Shown here piece by piece: positions 1-8,843 of a DNA stretch of 8,843 nucleotides (its first letter is position 1; each line of letters begins with the position of its first letter). Under the pieces are notes generated by a model. It worked only from the letters and a program-made list of their open reading frames with translations. It searched no databases and had not been told where the DNA came from. The DNA is from CAYOHP01 sp964403795 [NCBI: uncultured bacterium]. GTDB taxonomy: Bacteria > Muiribacteriota > UBA6191 > CAZXTJ01. A program made the translations under genes and the position numbers. The stretch lies in the NCBI GenBank assembly GCA_964403795.1, contig CAYOHP010000207.1:1-8843 (forward strand), read 5' to 3'.

Positions 1-62
1 TCGCGATCCGCGAGGGCGGACGGACCGTGGGCGCCGGCGTGGTCGTCGAGGTGGTTTCCTAG
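1..62 (+). CDS. tuf: Elongation factor Tu, C-terminal end (partial)
   Basis: Only the last 19 complete codons and the TAG stop (60-62) are present; bases 1-2 are the end of a preceding codon, most likely Phe. The translated end, AIREGGRTVGAGVVVEVVS, is the typical C-terminus of EF-Tu domain 3, where the AIREGGRTVGAGVV motif is nearly invariant. EF-Tu is the cytosolic GTPase that brings aminoacyl-tRNA to the ribosomal A site. A tuf copy just upstream of secE-nusG-rplKAJL-rpoBC is a very common bacterial arrangement. A strong hairpin follows the stop, so this gene is probably the last of the preceding transcription unit. Identity is secure although the GTPase domain lies outside the window. Confidence 0.95.
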   Translation, partial: AIREGGRTVGAGVVVEVVS

Positions 63-90
63 GCGGGAGCCGCCGGGGTCAGCCCCGGAG

Positions 91-137
91 AGGCCCGGGT
101 CCCTCGGGAGCCTGTCGCTCCCGCGGCCCGGGCCTTT
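91..137 (+). terminator. Intrinsic-type terminator after tuf
   Basis: Perfect 9-bp outer stem AGGCCCGGG (91-99) with CCCGGGCCT (127-135). Inside it is a perfect 7-bp stem CGGGAGC (105-111) with GCTCCCG (117-123) and loop CTGTC. Only a short T run (TTT, 135-137) follows, as is usual in high-GC genomes. Placement between the tuf stop and a new promoter supports a role in ending the tuf transcript. Function is inferred from structure. Confidence 0.8.
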
Positions 138-184
138 CGCATGCGGCGGCGGGTGGGATGGCAGAAGAATTGCCTCCCCGCCTG

Positions 185-214
185 TTGACGCTCGCGGAAG
201 GACCGTGTTAGCTT
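185..214 (+). promoter_or_regulatory. Sigma70-like promoter for the rpmG-trnW-secE-nusG unit
   Basis: TTGACG at 185-190 matches five of six bases of the -35 consensus. About 17-18 bases downstream lies the weaker -10 candidate TGTTAGCTT (206-214). Transcription would start near 219-222, giving a leader of about 90 nt before the preferred rpmG start at 310. It lies directly after the tuf terminator, where a new promoter is expected. The -10 box is a poor match and its exact register is uncertain. Confidence 0.6.
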
Positions 215-228
215 TCCCGCTCACTTCG

Positions 229-301
229 CTGGATCAGGCCCTCCAGGCCGCTTCGCGGGCGACCGACCCGCACGGCGAGCACGGAGTCCTCTCCGGAGAG
301 G
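229..301 (+). promoter_or_regulatory. Structured leader of rpmG with palindromic ribosome-binding site
   Basis: Three small inverted repeats follow one another. CTGGA (229-233) pairs with TCCAG (242-246). GCGGG (255-259) pairs with CCCGC (267-271). The perfect 14-base palindrome CCTCTCCGGAGAGG spans 288-301. The right arm of the palindrome, GGAGAGG (295-301), is the best Shine-Dalgarno sequence in the region and lies 8 nt before the ATG at 310. Folding of the palindrome would cover that site, so translational control is possible; a DNA operator is an alternative reading. Seen: the repeats and their positions. Inferred: any regulatory role. Confidence 0.45.
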
Positions 302-309
302 TGGCGCAA

Positions 310-492
310 ATGGAGCAGACCTTCTCCCGAACCCGGAAGCAGAAGAACAAGGGTGTGGCGATGGCGTGCTCCAGTTGCGGCAGCCGCAACTACAAGGCGA
401 CCCGATCCCGGGGCGTCGGGTCCGAGCGGCTGGAACTCAGGAAGTTCTGCCCGAAGTGCAACGGGCATCGACTTCACCAGGAGTGCAGATAG
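310..492 (+). CDS. rpmG: Large-subunit ribosomal protein L33 (bL33), zinc-binding form
   Basis: Small protein of the 50S subunit, located near the E site. With the start at 310 it is 60 residues long. It has two zinc-ribbon knuckles, CSSC (C20, C23) and CPKC (C47, C50), and the family motif ERLELRKFCPKC, so it is the four-cysteine form that binds zinc. Start choice: the ATG at 361 has only a moderate AAGGG upstream and would remove the first beta strand (GVAMAC, aligned to the VALKC-type strand of other L33 proteins). The ATG at 310 has GGAGAGG 8 nt upstream and adds a basic tail, RTRKQKNKG, with coding-like third positions. A GTG at 355 is a further option. It is the first gene after the promoter, 20 nt before tRNA-Trp. 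Identity is firm; the start is probable. Confidence 0.88.
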   Translation: MEQTFSRTRKQKNKGVAMACSSCGSRNYKATRSRGVGSERLELRKFCPKCNGHRLHQECR

Positions 493-512
493 CGCGTTCG
501 AGGGAAGCCCGG

Positions 513-588
513 AGGAGCGTAGCTCAGTTGGTAGAGCACCGGATTCCAAATCCGGCGGTCGTGGGTTCGAGTCCCTCCGCTCCTGCCA
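513..588 (+). tRNA. trnW: tRNA-Trp (anticodon CCA)
   Basis: Complete cloverleaf. Acceptor AGGAGCG (513-519) pairs perfectly with CGCTCCT (578-584). The D stem is GCTC/GAGC, and the anticodon stem CCGGA/TCCGG encloses loop TTCCAAA with anticodon CCA at 546-548. The variable loop has five bases and the T loop is TTCGAGT. Discriminator G585 is followed by an encoded CCA end (586-588). The T stem GTGGG/CCCTC has one U-U mismatch (562 with 576). D-arm position 24 is G, not the A of the classic E. coli UGA-suppressing mutant, and the anticodon is not UCA, so nothing marks it as a UGA reader. Placement between rpmG and secE is a widespread conserved arrangement; the tRNA is probably cut from the shared transcript. 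Confidence 0.97.
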
Positions 589-626
589 TCCCGGCCCCCA
601 CGACTGCGAATCAGGGGTAATGATCG

Positions 627-836
627 ATGTTCGACATGCTGGCGGACTTCCAGAAGTTCCTGAACGAGGTCTGGCGCGAGGTCCGGCCCGGGAAGGGGCT
701 GGTCACCTGGCCGAGCGTCGAGACCATCCGGTCCTCGACCCTGGTGGTGATCGTCTCCACGGTCCTGCTGTCGGGGTTCATCGCCCTCTGCGACCTGCTG
801 CTGAACAACGCCCGAATCCTGCTCCTCGCCCGCTAG
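627..836 (+). CDS. secE: Preprotein translocase subunit SecE
   Basis: Essential small subunit of the SecYEG channel in the inner membrane; it clamps the two halves of SecY. The 69-residue protein is the short single-span form. It has an N-terminal amphipathic part (residues about 5-20), the conserved turn VTWPS (26-30), then one hydrophobic membrane helix (about 38-59) ending in CDLLL. The residues just before VTWPS read PGKGL, where most family members have acidic and basic residues such as AELKK. The ATG at 627 has AGGGG at 613-617, nine nt upstream. An ATG at 620 is out of frame. Next to nusG as in most bacteria, and 38 nt after the tRNA. Confidence 0.93.
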   Translation: MFDMLADFQKFLNEVWREVRPGKGLVTWPSVETIRSSTLVVIVSTVLLSGFIALCDLLLNNARILLLAR

Positions 837-853
837 GCGGGCAGGGGGTCCAC

Positions 854-870
854 GAGGCCGTACGGGCCTC
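854..870 (+). other. Hairpin in the secE-nusG gap
   Basis: GAGGCC (854-859) pairs perfectly with GGCCTC (865-870) around the five-base loop GTACG. No T run follows, so it is not a typical terminator. It may be an mRNA processing or stability element, or chance in GC-rich DNA. Confidence 0.3.
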
Positions 871-892
871 CGACGAGTCCGAGGAAGACGAA

Positions 893-1453
893 GTGCTCGA
901 AGAGATGTACGAGAGCGACGAGGGGCAGTGGTACGTCGTTCACACCAACTCCTCCATGGAGCACAAGGTGAAGGCGAACCTGGAGCACCGCATCGCGGTC
1001 ATGAAGATGCAGGACCAGATCTTCGACATCCTCGTTCCCATGGAGCCCGAGGCGGGCGACGCCAACGGGACGGGCAAGAAGAGCAAGAACGCCCGCAAGG
1101 TCTTCCCGGGCTACATCCTGGTCCGCATGAAGCTGAACGACGAGTCCTGGGCGGTGGTCCGCAACACCCCCGGTGTCACCGGCTTCGTCGGCCTGGGGCG
1201 TCGTCCCACTCCGCTCGAGCCCAAGGAAGTCGAGACGATCCGGTACCAGATGGGCCTGCAGGAGACCAAGCCCGTCACCCACGTCACCTTCCAGGAAGGC
1301 CAGTCGGTGCGGATCACCGACGGCCCGTTCTCCGATTTCATCGGTCACGTCGACAAGGTCTACTCGGACAAGAAGCGCCTCCGGGTGATGGTCCATATCT
1401 TCGGCCGGGAGACGGCCGTGGAACTGAGCTTCCTCGAGGTCGAGGAAGCCTGA
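893..1453 (+). CDS. nusG: Transcription termination/antitermination factor NusG
   Basis: NusG binds RNA polymerase across the DNA cleft, suppresses pausing, and links polymerase to Rho or to ribosomal protein uS10. The 186-residue product has the NGN domain (about residues 12-125), starting [10 protein letters not shown] and containing [11 protein letters not shown] and [10 protein letters not shown]. It also has the C-terminal KOW domain (about 133-186) with [10 protein letters not shown] and [16 protein letters not shown]. Start choice: the GTG at 893 has GAGGA at 881-885, seven nt upstream. The ATG at 905 would give 182 residues but lacks a well-spaced ribosome site. The short acidic N-terminus ([10 protein letters not shown]) precedes the first beta strand. 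It lies 56 nt after secE and 67 nt before rplK, and ends in TGA exactly where the family ends, which shows that TGA is a stop in this genome. Confidence 0.96.
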   Translation: MLEEMYESDEGQWYVVHTNSSMEHKVKANLEHRIAVMKMQDQIFDILVPMEPEAGDANGTGKKSKNARKVFPGYILVRMKLNDESWAVVRNTPGVTGFVGLGRRPTPLEPKEVETIRYQMGLQETKPVTHVTFQEGQSVRITDGPFSDFIGHVDKVYSDKKRLRVMVHIFGRETAVELSFLEVEEA

Positions 1454-1457
1454 ACCA

Positions 1458-1493
1458 GGGACGCCCCCTCCGGGGCGCCCGGGACGCATCCCG
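1458..1493 (+). promoter_or_regulatory. Two tandem hairpins upstream of rplK
   Basis: First hairpin: GGG-A-CGCCCC (1458-1467) with GGGGCGCCC (1472-1480), nine base pairs with one bulged A and loop CTCC. Second hairpin: CGGGA (1480-1484) with TCCCG (1489-1493), loop CGCA; the two share base 1480. Neither is followed by a T run, so transcription probably continues into rplK. In E. coli the L1 protein represses its own operon by binding mRNA upstream of rplK, so this is where such a site would be expected. I cannot show that these hairpins match the L1 target. Confidence 0.4.
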
Positions 1494-1520
1494 TCAGGCA
1501 TCAAGGATAGGTGTGGAGCG

Positions 1521-1955
1521 ATGGCAGCAGCAGGCAAGCCCGTGCAGGCGATGGTGAAGCTCCAGGTGAAGGGCGGCCAGGCCAACCCCGCCCCGCCGGT
1601 CGGCCCGGCCCTGGGTCAGCACGGCGTGAACATCATGGAGTTCTGCAAGCAGTTCAACGAGCGGACCAAGGCCAACATGGGCCTGGTGCTGCCCGTGGTC
1701 ATCACGGTCTACCAGGACCGCAGCTTCGACTTCGTGGTCAAGACCCCGCCCGCCTCGGTCCTGCTGCTGCAGGCCGCCAAGCAGGCCAAGGGTGCCAAGA
1801 ACTCCAAGCTCGAGACGGTCGGCAAGGTCACCGCCGCCCAGGTCCGGGAGATCGCCACCCAGAAGATGCCCGATCTCAACGCCAGTTCCATCGAGTCCGC
1901 CATGTCCATGGTCCGGGGAACCGCCCGGAGCATGGGAATCAAGGTCGAGGGATAG
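1521..1955 (+). CDS. rplK: Large-subunit ribosomal protein L11 (uL11)
   Basis: L11 binds the GTPase-associated region of 23S rRNA at the stalk base and takes part in factor-dependent GTP hydrolysis and RelA activation. The 144 residues match the usual family length. The N-terminal domain (about 1-70) has the proline-rich [21 protein letters not shown] segment typical of the thiostrepton-binding face (residues 21-41). The C-terminal rRNA-binding domain (about 75-144) has the terminal signature [12 protein letters not shown]. The ATG at 1521 is preceded by TAGGTG at 1508-1513; a GGAG at 1515-1518 is too close to be the main site. It is followed after seven nt by rplA, so the two are almost surely translated from one mRNA in the usual L11-L1 pairing. 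Confidence 0.98.
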   Translation: MAAAGKPVQAMVKLQVKGGQANPAPPVGPALGQHGVNIMEFCKQFNERTKANMGLVLPVVITVYQDRSFDFVVKTPPASVLLLQAAKQAKGAKNSKLETVGKVTAAQVREIATQKMPDLNASSIESAMSMVRGTARSMGIKVEG

Positions 1956-1962
1956 TTTCGCC

Positions 1963-2694
1963 ATGCCGGTATCCAAGAAGCGCACCGATGCGCTGAAGAA
2001 GTACGACCAGTCCAAGGAGTACGCCCTGCGCGAGGCGGTGCGGATCCTCAAGGACATCAAGTACGCCAAGTTCGACGAGACCGTCGAGCTGACCGTGAAC
2101 CTCGGGGTAGACCCCAAGCACGCCGACCAGATGGTCCGCGGCGTGGTGGCCCTGCCCCACGGGATCGGCAGCGAGGTCCGGGTGCTGGTCTTCGCCGAGG
2201 GCGAGCTCGCCAACGAGGCCAAGGCCGCAGGCGCCGACTTCGTCGGCAGCCAGGACATGGCCGACCGGATCCTGAACGACAACTGGACCGACTTCGAGAA
2301 GGTCGTGGCCGCCCCCGACATGATGAAGTACGTCGGACGCCTCGGCAAGGTGCTCGGCCCCCGAGGCCTGATGCCCAACCCCAAGGTCGGCACCGTGACC
2401 CGGGACGTCGCCCGGGCGGTCCGGGAACTCAAGGCCGGTCAGCTCGAGTACCGGGTCGACAAGTACGGGATCATCCACGTGGTGGCGGGCAAGACCAGCT
2501 TCGCCGAGACCCAGATCTACGAGAACGTGGTGGTGGTCCTGAACGCCCTGACCCGGGCCAAGCCGGCCACTGCCAAGGGCAACTACATGCAGCGGATCAC
2601 GCTCTCCTCGACCATGAGCCCGGGGGTCCGGGTCGAGGTCGCAGGGATCAAGAACGACCTGGACGATGCCCGCAAGGCGAACCTCATCGCCTGA
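1963..2694 (+). CDS. rplA: Large-subunit ribosomal protein L1 (uL1)
   Basis: L1 forms the mobile arm that moves deacylated tRNA out of the E site and, in bacteria studied, represses its own operon at the translational level. The product has 243 residues, near the usual 225-240. Visible family motifs are [18 protein letters not shown] in domain II, the signature [20 protein letters not shown], and the domain I return with [16 protein letters not shown] and MSPGVRVE near the end. The ATG at 1963 has GAGGGA (1947-1952) ahead of it, overlapping the rplK stop and pointing to coupled translation. An upstream open stretch in the same frame overlaps rplK and is not needed. The gene ends in TGA at the normal family end. 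Confidence 0.98.
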   Translation: MPVSKKRTDALKKYDQSKEYALREAVRILKDIKYAKFDETVELTVNLGVDPKHADQMVRGVVALPHGIGSEVRVLVFAEGELANEAKAAGADFVGSQDMADRILNDNWTDFEKVVAAPDMMKYVGRLGKVLGPRGLMPNPKVGTVTRDVARAVRELKAGQLEYRVDKYGIIHVVAGKTSFAETQIYENVVVVLNALTRAKPATAKGNYMQRITLSSTMSPGVRVEVAGIKNDLDDARKANLIA

Positions 2695-2705
2695 GCCCGG
2701 GACGC

Positions 2706-2726
2706 GGAGGAGGATGGGCACCCATC
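2706..2726 (+). promoter_or_regulatory. rplJ ribosome-binding site followed by a hairpin
   Basis: A strong Shine-Dalgarno sequence, GGAGGAGG (2706-2713), lies 13 nt before the rplJ ATG, longer than the usual 5-9. The spacer contains the perfect inverted repeat GATGGG (2713-2718) with CCCATC (2721-2726), ending right at the ATG. Folding would shorten the effective distance. The whole rplA-rplJ gap is only 32 nt, too short for a classic L10 leader RNA. Inferred role: spacing or control of rplJ initiation. Confidence 0.5.
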
Positions 2727-3269
2727 ATGGCGCTCACTAGGAGTCAGAAGGACGCGGTCATCGCCGAGGGCCTCGAGGCCGCCCGGCAGGCCTCGATCGT
2801 GGTGCTCACGGGCTTCCGTGGCATCGATGTGGCGACCGACACCCGGCTGCGCAAGGCGGTCCGGGAGACCGGCGCCAGCTACCAGGTGATCAAGAACACG
2901 TTGGCCAAGCGGATCCTCGGCGAGGACTGCTACAAGGGCCTCCACCCCCAGATGAAGGGCGAGACCGCCTATGTCTTCGGGGGCAAGGATCCCGTGGCCG
3001 TCGTCAAGGTGCTCTCGGAGTTCGCCAAGGACAACGAGGAACACCTGCAGATCAAGGCGGGATTCTTCGAGGGAACGGTGCTCTCGAGCTCCGATCTGAA
3101 GGCCCTCGCCGACATCCCGCCCCGCCCGGTGCTGTTGTCCAGGCTGGCCGGTGTCCTGGTGGCGCCGCTCCAGAGGCTGGTCAACGTGCTCCAGGCACCG
3201 CTCTCCCAGACCGTAGGCGTGCTCGGCGCAGTGGCCGACAAGCGCGGCAAGGCGGAGCCCCAGGCATAG
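2727..3269 (+). CDS. rplJ: Large-subunit ribosomal protein L10 (uL10)
   Basis: L10 anchors the L12 dimers to the 50S stalk base next to L11. The 180-residue product has the family N-terminus MALTRSQKDAVI, the conserved RGIDVATDTRLRKAVRE and YQVIKNTLAKR in the rRNA-binding domain (about residues 1-135), and a C-terminal helical tail (about 140-175: LAGVLVAPLQRLVNVLQAPL and onward) that binds L12 N-terminal domains. The tail is short, which fits two L12 dimers better than three, though counting segments by eye is weak. It ends in TAG. The following 131-nt gap before rplL is unusually structured. In known systems the L10-L12 complex represses its own mRNA. Confidence 0.98.
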   Translation: MALTRSQKDAVIAEGLEAARQASIVVLTGFRGIDVATDTRLRKAVRETGASYQVIKNTLAKRILGEDCYKGLHPQMKGETAYVFGGKDPVAVVKVLSEFAKDNEEHLQIKAGFFEGTVLSSSDLKALADIPPRPVLLSRLAGVLVAPLQRLVNVLQAPLSQTVGVLGAVADKRGKAEPQA

Positions 3270-3278
3270 AGGAGTTGC

Positions 3279-3368
3279 GGGGAGCCGGTCTCCCCAGGGT
3301 TACCTTCGCTGCCCTCGGGCAGCATGCACATCGGAAACCGGCCAGGGCCCGGAGCGGGCACAGCCGGT
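3279..3368 (+). promoter_or_regulatory. Structured rplJ-rplL intergenic RNA with competing helices
   Basis: Hairpin A: GGGGAG (3279-3284) with CTCCCC (3290-3295), loop CCGGT. Hairpin B: GCTGCCC (3308-3314) with GGGCAGC (3317-3323), effective loop CTCG. Hairpin C: ACCGGC (3337-3342) with GCCGGT (3363-3368), enclosing GCCCG (3347-3351) with CGGGC (3355-3359). The sequence GCCGGT occurs twice (3284-3289 and 3363-3368), so ACCGGC can pair with either copy, giving two alternative folds. The location fits control of rplL, which must be made in several copies per ribosome. Structure is seen in the sequence; switching is inferred. Confidence 0.5.
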
Positions 3369-3380
3369 GACAACGAGGAA

Positions 3381-3400
3381 AATCCCCCCGGAGGTGGATT
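3381..3400 (+). promoter_or_regulatory. rplL ribosome-binding site shown in a hairpin loop
   Basis: AATCC (3381-3385) pairs perfectly with GGATT (3396-3400), directly before the GTG start. The ten-base loop holds GGAGGT (3390-3395). The Shine-Dalgarno core GGAGG is six nt from the start, near ideal, and would be exposed in the loop. This may help give the high L12 output needed. Inferred from sequence only. Confidence 0.5.
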
Positions 3401-3787
3401 GTGGATCAGGCACAGCTCATCGAGGCCATCGAGAAGATGACGGTCCTCGAGTTGAACGCTCTCGTCAAGGCGATCGAGACCAAGTGGGACGTCAAGGCCA
3501 GTTCCGGCGGCGGAATGGTCATGATGGCCGCGGCCCCCGGTGCCGGCGGTGGAGCTGCCCCGGCGGCGGCCGAGAAGACCGAGTTCGACGTCGTGCTGAC
3601 GGCTTCGGGCGACCAGAAGGTCAAGGTCATCAAGGTCGTCCGCGAGGCCACCGGCCTGGCGCTCAAGGAGGCCAAGGCCCTCGTCGACGGCGCTCCCGGC
3701 ACCGTCAAGGAGAAGCTGAAGAAGGACGAGGCCGAGAAGCTCAAGGCCGCCCTCGAGGAGTCGGGCGCCACCGTCGAGCTCAAGTGA
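3401..3787 (+). CDS. rplL: Large-subunit ribosomal protein L7/L12 (bL12)
   Basis: L12 is the multi-copy stalk protein that recruits and stimulates EF-Tu, EF-G, IF2 and release factors. The 128 residues match the family. The N-terminal dimerisation and L10-binding domain is about 1-31 (ending [11 protein letters not shown]). The flexible hinge (about 32-55) is rich in Ala and Gly, with an MVMM patch. The factor-binding C-terminal domain is about 58-128, with [34 protein letters not shown] and the usual end ATVELK. The start is GTG at 3401 with an excellent GGAGG six nt upstream. The stop is TGA followed by C at the normal family end, so a UGAC stop is evidently functional here, which matters for the rpoB anomaly. 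Confidence 0.98.
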   Translation: MDQAQLIEAIEKMTVLELNALVKAIETKWDVKASSGGGMVMMAAAPGAGGGAAPAAAEKTEFDVVLTASGDQKVKVIKVVREATGLALKEAKALVDGAPGTVKEKLKKDEAEKLKAALEESGATVELK

Positions 3788-3795
3788 CGCATCCT

Positions 3796-3936
3796 CCCGG
3801 AGCCCGCGCCGTACCCACGGCGTCGGGCTTCCGGGATTCCCCGTCCCTCGGGGTGCCCACCGGCACCCCGGGGTAGTCGGGGCTTCGCGGCTTTCCGCCG
3901 CGTACCACGGGATCTCCGGGCGACGCACGCCGGGAG
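3796..3936 (+). promoter_or_regulatory. Cluster of four hairpins between rplL and rpoB
   Basis: Hairpin 1 (3796-3835): about 17 base pairs with two bulged T residues, outer CCCGGA/TCCGGG, middle GCCCG/CGGGC, inner GCCGT/ACGGC, loop ACCC. Hairpin 2 (3846-3873): CCTCGGGGTGCC with GGCACCCCGGGG, 12 pairs with one G-T wobble, loop CACC. Hairpin 3 (3886-3902): CGCGGC/GCCGCG. Hairpin 4 (3914-3936): CTCC/GGAG then GGCG/CGCC with a G-G mismatch between. No long T run follows any of them. In E. coli the rplL-rpoB gap carries a transcription attenuator and an RNase III cleavage site that lower rpoBC relative to rplL; this 230-nt gap is the counterpart. I see no clear promoter in it. Confidence 0.6.
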
Positions 3937-3998
3937 CGACCCCGAGGCCCGGACTTCCCGATCCGCACGGGATGCCCGGGAACCCATCGTTGCCTGTC

Positions 3999-4017
3999 AG
4001 GGGAAAATCGGACGCCG

Positions 4018-4019
<2 letters not shown>
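3999..4019 (+). promoter_or_regulatory. rpoB ribosome-binding site followed by a hairpin at the start codon
   Basis: AGGGGA (3999-4004) lies 13 nt before the rpoB ATG, longer than optimal. Between them is the perfect inverted repeat ATCGG (4007-4011) with CCGAT (4015-4019), loop ACG, whose right arm includes the A and T of the start codon. It is the same design as at rplJ. It could shorten the spacing or restrain initiation; inferred. Confidence 0.45.
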
Positions 4020-7878
<3,859 letters not shown>

Positions 7879-7903
7879 GACCCATCCTAGATAGACATCC
7901 GCA

Positions 7904-7921
7904 CCGGCCCGTCAGGACCGG
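7904..7921 (+). other. Small imperfect hairpin in the rpoB-rpoC gap
   Basis: CCGGCCC (7904-7910) pairs with GGACCGG (7915-7921) with one C-A mismatch, loop GTCA. It lies ahead of the rpoC ribosome site GGAGGG (7929-7934). No T run follows. It is weak and may be chance. The 64-nt gap shows nothing else. Confidence 0.25.
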
Positions 7922-7942
7922 CTCCCCTGGAGGGAACCCCAC

Positions 7943-8843
7943 GTGGAAAGCTTCGAGAACCTGAAGTCCATCCAGATCAGCATCGCCTCCCCCGAGCAGA
8001 TCCGGGCCTGGTCCCATGGCGTCGTCAAGAAGCCGGAGACCATCAACTACCGGACCCATCGCCCCGAGCGCGACGGTCTCTTCTGCGAGAAGATCTTCGG
8101 TCCCACCCGGGACTACGAGTGCTTCTGCGGCAAGTACAAGAGCATCCGCTACAAGGGCATCATCTGCGAGCGGTGCGGCGTCGAGATCACCCGGGCGGCC
8201 GAGCGCCGGGAGCGGATGGGGCACATCGAGCTGGTCTGCCCGGTGGCCCATATCTGGTACTCGAAGGGCACCCCCCATTACATCGCGATGCTTCTCGACA
8301 TCACCTCGCGTGATTTCGAGAAGGTGCTGTACTTCAACAGCTACATCGTGCTGGACCCGGGGAATCTCCCGCTGCTCAAGAAGCAGATCCTGGCCGAGAA
8401 GGAGTACCAGGACTACCGGTCCAAGTACGGGGACATGTTCAAGGCCGACATGGGCGCAGGTGCCATCAAGGCCCTGCTCCAGGACCTCGATCTCCCCAAG
8501 CTCGTCGACGACCTGAAGCGCAAGCTCAAGGACAAGACCGGCAGCCAGAAGCAGAACATCATCAAGCGGCTCGAGCTGGCCGAGATGTACCAGCACTCGA
8601 AGTCCAAGCCCGAATGGATGATCCTCGACCTGCTGCCGGTGATCCCGCCCGATCTCCGGCCCATGGTCCAGCTCGACGGTGGCCGCTTCGCCACCTCCGA
8701 CCTGAACGACCTGTACCGCCGGGTGATCAACCGGAACAACCGGCTGGCGCGGCTCATCAAGCTCAACGCCCCCGAGATCATCATCAAGAACGAGAAGCGG
8801 ATGCTCCAGGAGGCGGTGGACGCGCTGTTCGACAACGGTCGCC
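7943..8843 (+). CDS. rpoC: RNA polymerase beta-prime subunit, N-terminal part (runs off the window)
   Basis: Beta-prime carries the catalytic magnesium-binding loop of RNA polymerase (not reached here) and most of the clamp. The visible 300 residues start at GTG 7943, with GGAGGG (7929-7934) eight nt upstream. The N-terminal [21 protein letters not shown] is standard. A complete zinc ribbon C-x-C-x12-C-x2-C follows at C60, C62, C75 and C78. Next come [19 protein letters not shown] and a lineage-variable stretch with charged helices (about 150-220). Then comes the clamp-helix region with [20 protein letters not shown] and NRNNRLARL (about 235-275), which is the main sigma-binding surface, ending at [14 protein letters not shown]. 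No sign of damage. It is co-transcribed with rpoB, 64 nt apart. Confidence 0.97.
   Translation, partial: MESFENLKSIQISIASPEQIRAWSHGVVKKPETINYRTHRPERDGLFCEKIFGPTRDYECFCGKYKSIRYKGIICERCGVEITRAAERRERMGHIELVCPVAHIWYSKGTPHYIAMLLDITSRDFEKVLYFNSYIVLDPGNLPLLKKQILAEKEYQDYRSKYGDMFKADMGAGAIKALLQDLDLPKLVDDLKRKLKDKTGSQKQNIIKRLELAEMYQHSKSKPEWMILDLLPVIPPDLRPMVQLDGGRFATSDLNDLYRRVINRNNRLARLIKLNAPEIIIKNEKRMLQEAVDALFDNGR

Noticed and set aside
136-184. Stretch between the tuf terminator and the promoter.
   Set aside because: No gene or convincing motif seen; a TTGCCT at 170-175 has no matching -10 box at proper spacing.
205-360. GTG at 205 as the rpmG start.
   Set aside because: It overlaps the predicted promoter -10 region, has no ribosome site, and would add 35 residues to an already extended L33.
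353-892. Upstream extension of the nusG frame through secE and the tRNA.
   Set aside because: It is simply an open frame in GC-rich DNA overlapping rpmG, tRNA-Trp and secE; NusG homology begins only near 893-930.
1792-1962. Upstream extension of the rplA frame into rplK.
   Set aside because: The extension is an out-of-frame reading of rplK; the ATG at 1963 gives a normal L1 N-terminus with a good ribosome site.
2714-2740. Eight-codon mini-ORF overlapping the rplJ start (ATG 2714, TAG 2738).
   Set aside because: It directly abuts the Shine-Dalgarno sequence with no spacing, so it is unlikely to be translated.

Overview
The window is a GC-rich (roughly two thirds GC by eye) bacterial chromosome segment carrying one of the most conserved gene blocks in bacteria. 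In order it holds the end of tuf, then rpmG, tRNA-Trp, secE, nusG, rplK, rplA, rplJ, rplL, rpoB and the start of rpoC, all on the plus strand. The proteins are standard bacterial forms. Strong GC bias at third codon positions, GTG starts (rplL, rpoC, probably nusG) and the absence of TAA stops suggest a high-GC lineage. I cannot fix the phylum from the sequence. The proteins do not look like Enterobacteria or Bacillus. A poorly sampled Gram-negative-type phylum, possibly from a metagenome, is a guess.

Layout. Bases 1-62 are the EF-Tu C-terminus, followed by a strong intrinsic-type terminator (91-137). A sigma70-like promoter (185-214) then starts a new unit. Its leader contains small hairpins and a palindrome that includes the best ribosome-binding site for rpmG. 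The rpmG, tRNA-Trp, secE, nusG series follows, then the stalk and L1-arm ribosomal proteins L11-L1-L10-L12, then the two large RNA polymerase subunits. The rplJ-rplL (131 nt) and rplL-rpoB (230 nt) gaps are rich in hairpins. The rplA-rplJ gap, where many bacteria carry an L10 leader RNA, is only 32 nt.

How the genes work together. EF-Tu delivers aminoacyl-tRNA. L11, L10 and L12 form the ribosomal stalk that recruits translation GTPases. L1 forms the opposite arm and L33 sits near the E site. SecE is the small essential subunit of the SecYEG translocon. NusG couples RNA polymerase to the ribosome or Rho, and beta and beta-prime form the catalytic core of RNA polymerase.

The main anomaly is in rpoB. 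The reading frame is full length (4018-7878, 1287 codons including the stop) but is interrupted by one in-frame TGA at 6832-6834. It replaces the near-invariant glycine of the TKLGPEEIT motif. The frame continues uninterrupted with perfectly conserved sequence on the far side, and the lost part contains essential catalytic lysines. Other genes here end in TGA exactly where their families end, so genome-wide recoding is not supported. The simplest explanation is a G-to-T error or a recent mutation (GGA to TGA). Readthrough is the interesting alternative. Also notable are three related modules inserted in RpoB, and small hairpins between Shine-Dalgarno and start codon at both rplJ and rpoB.
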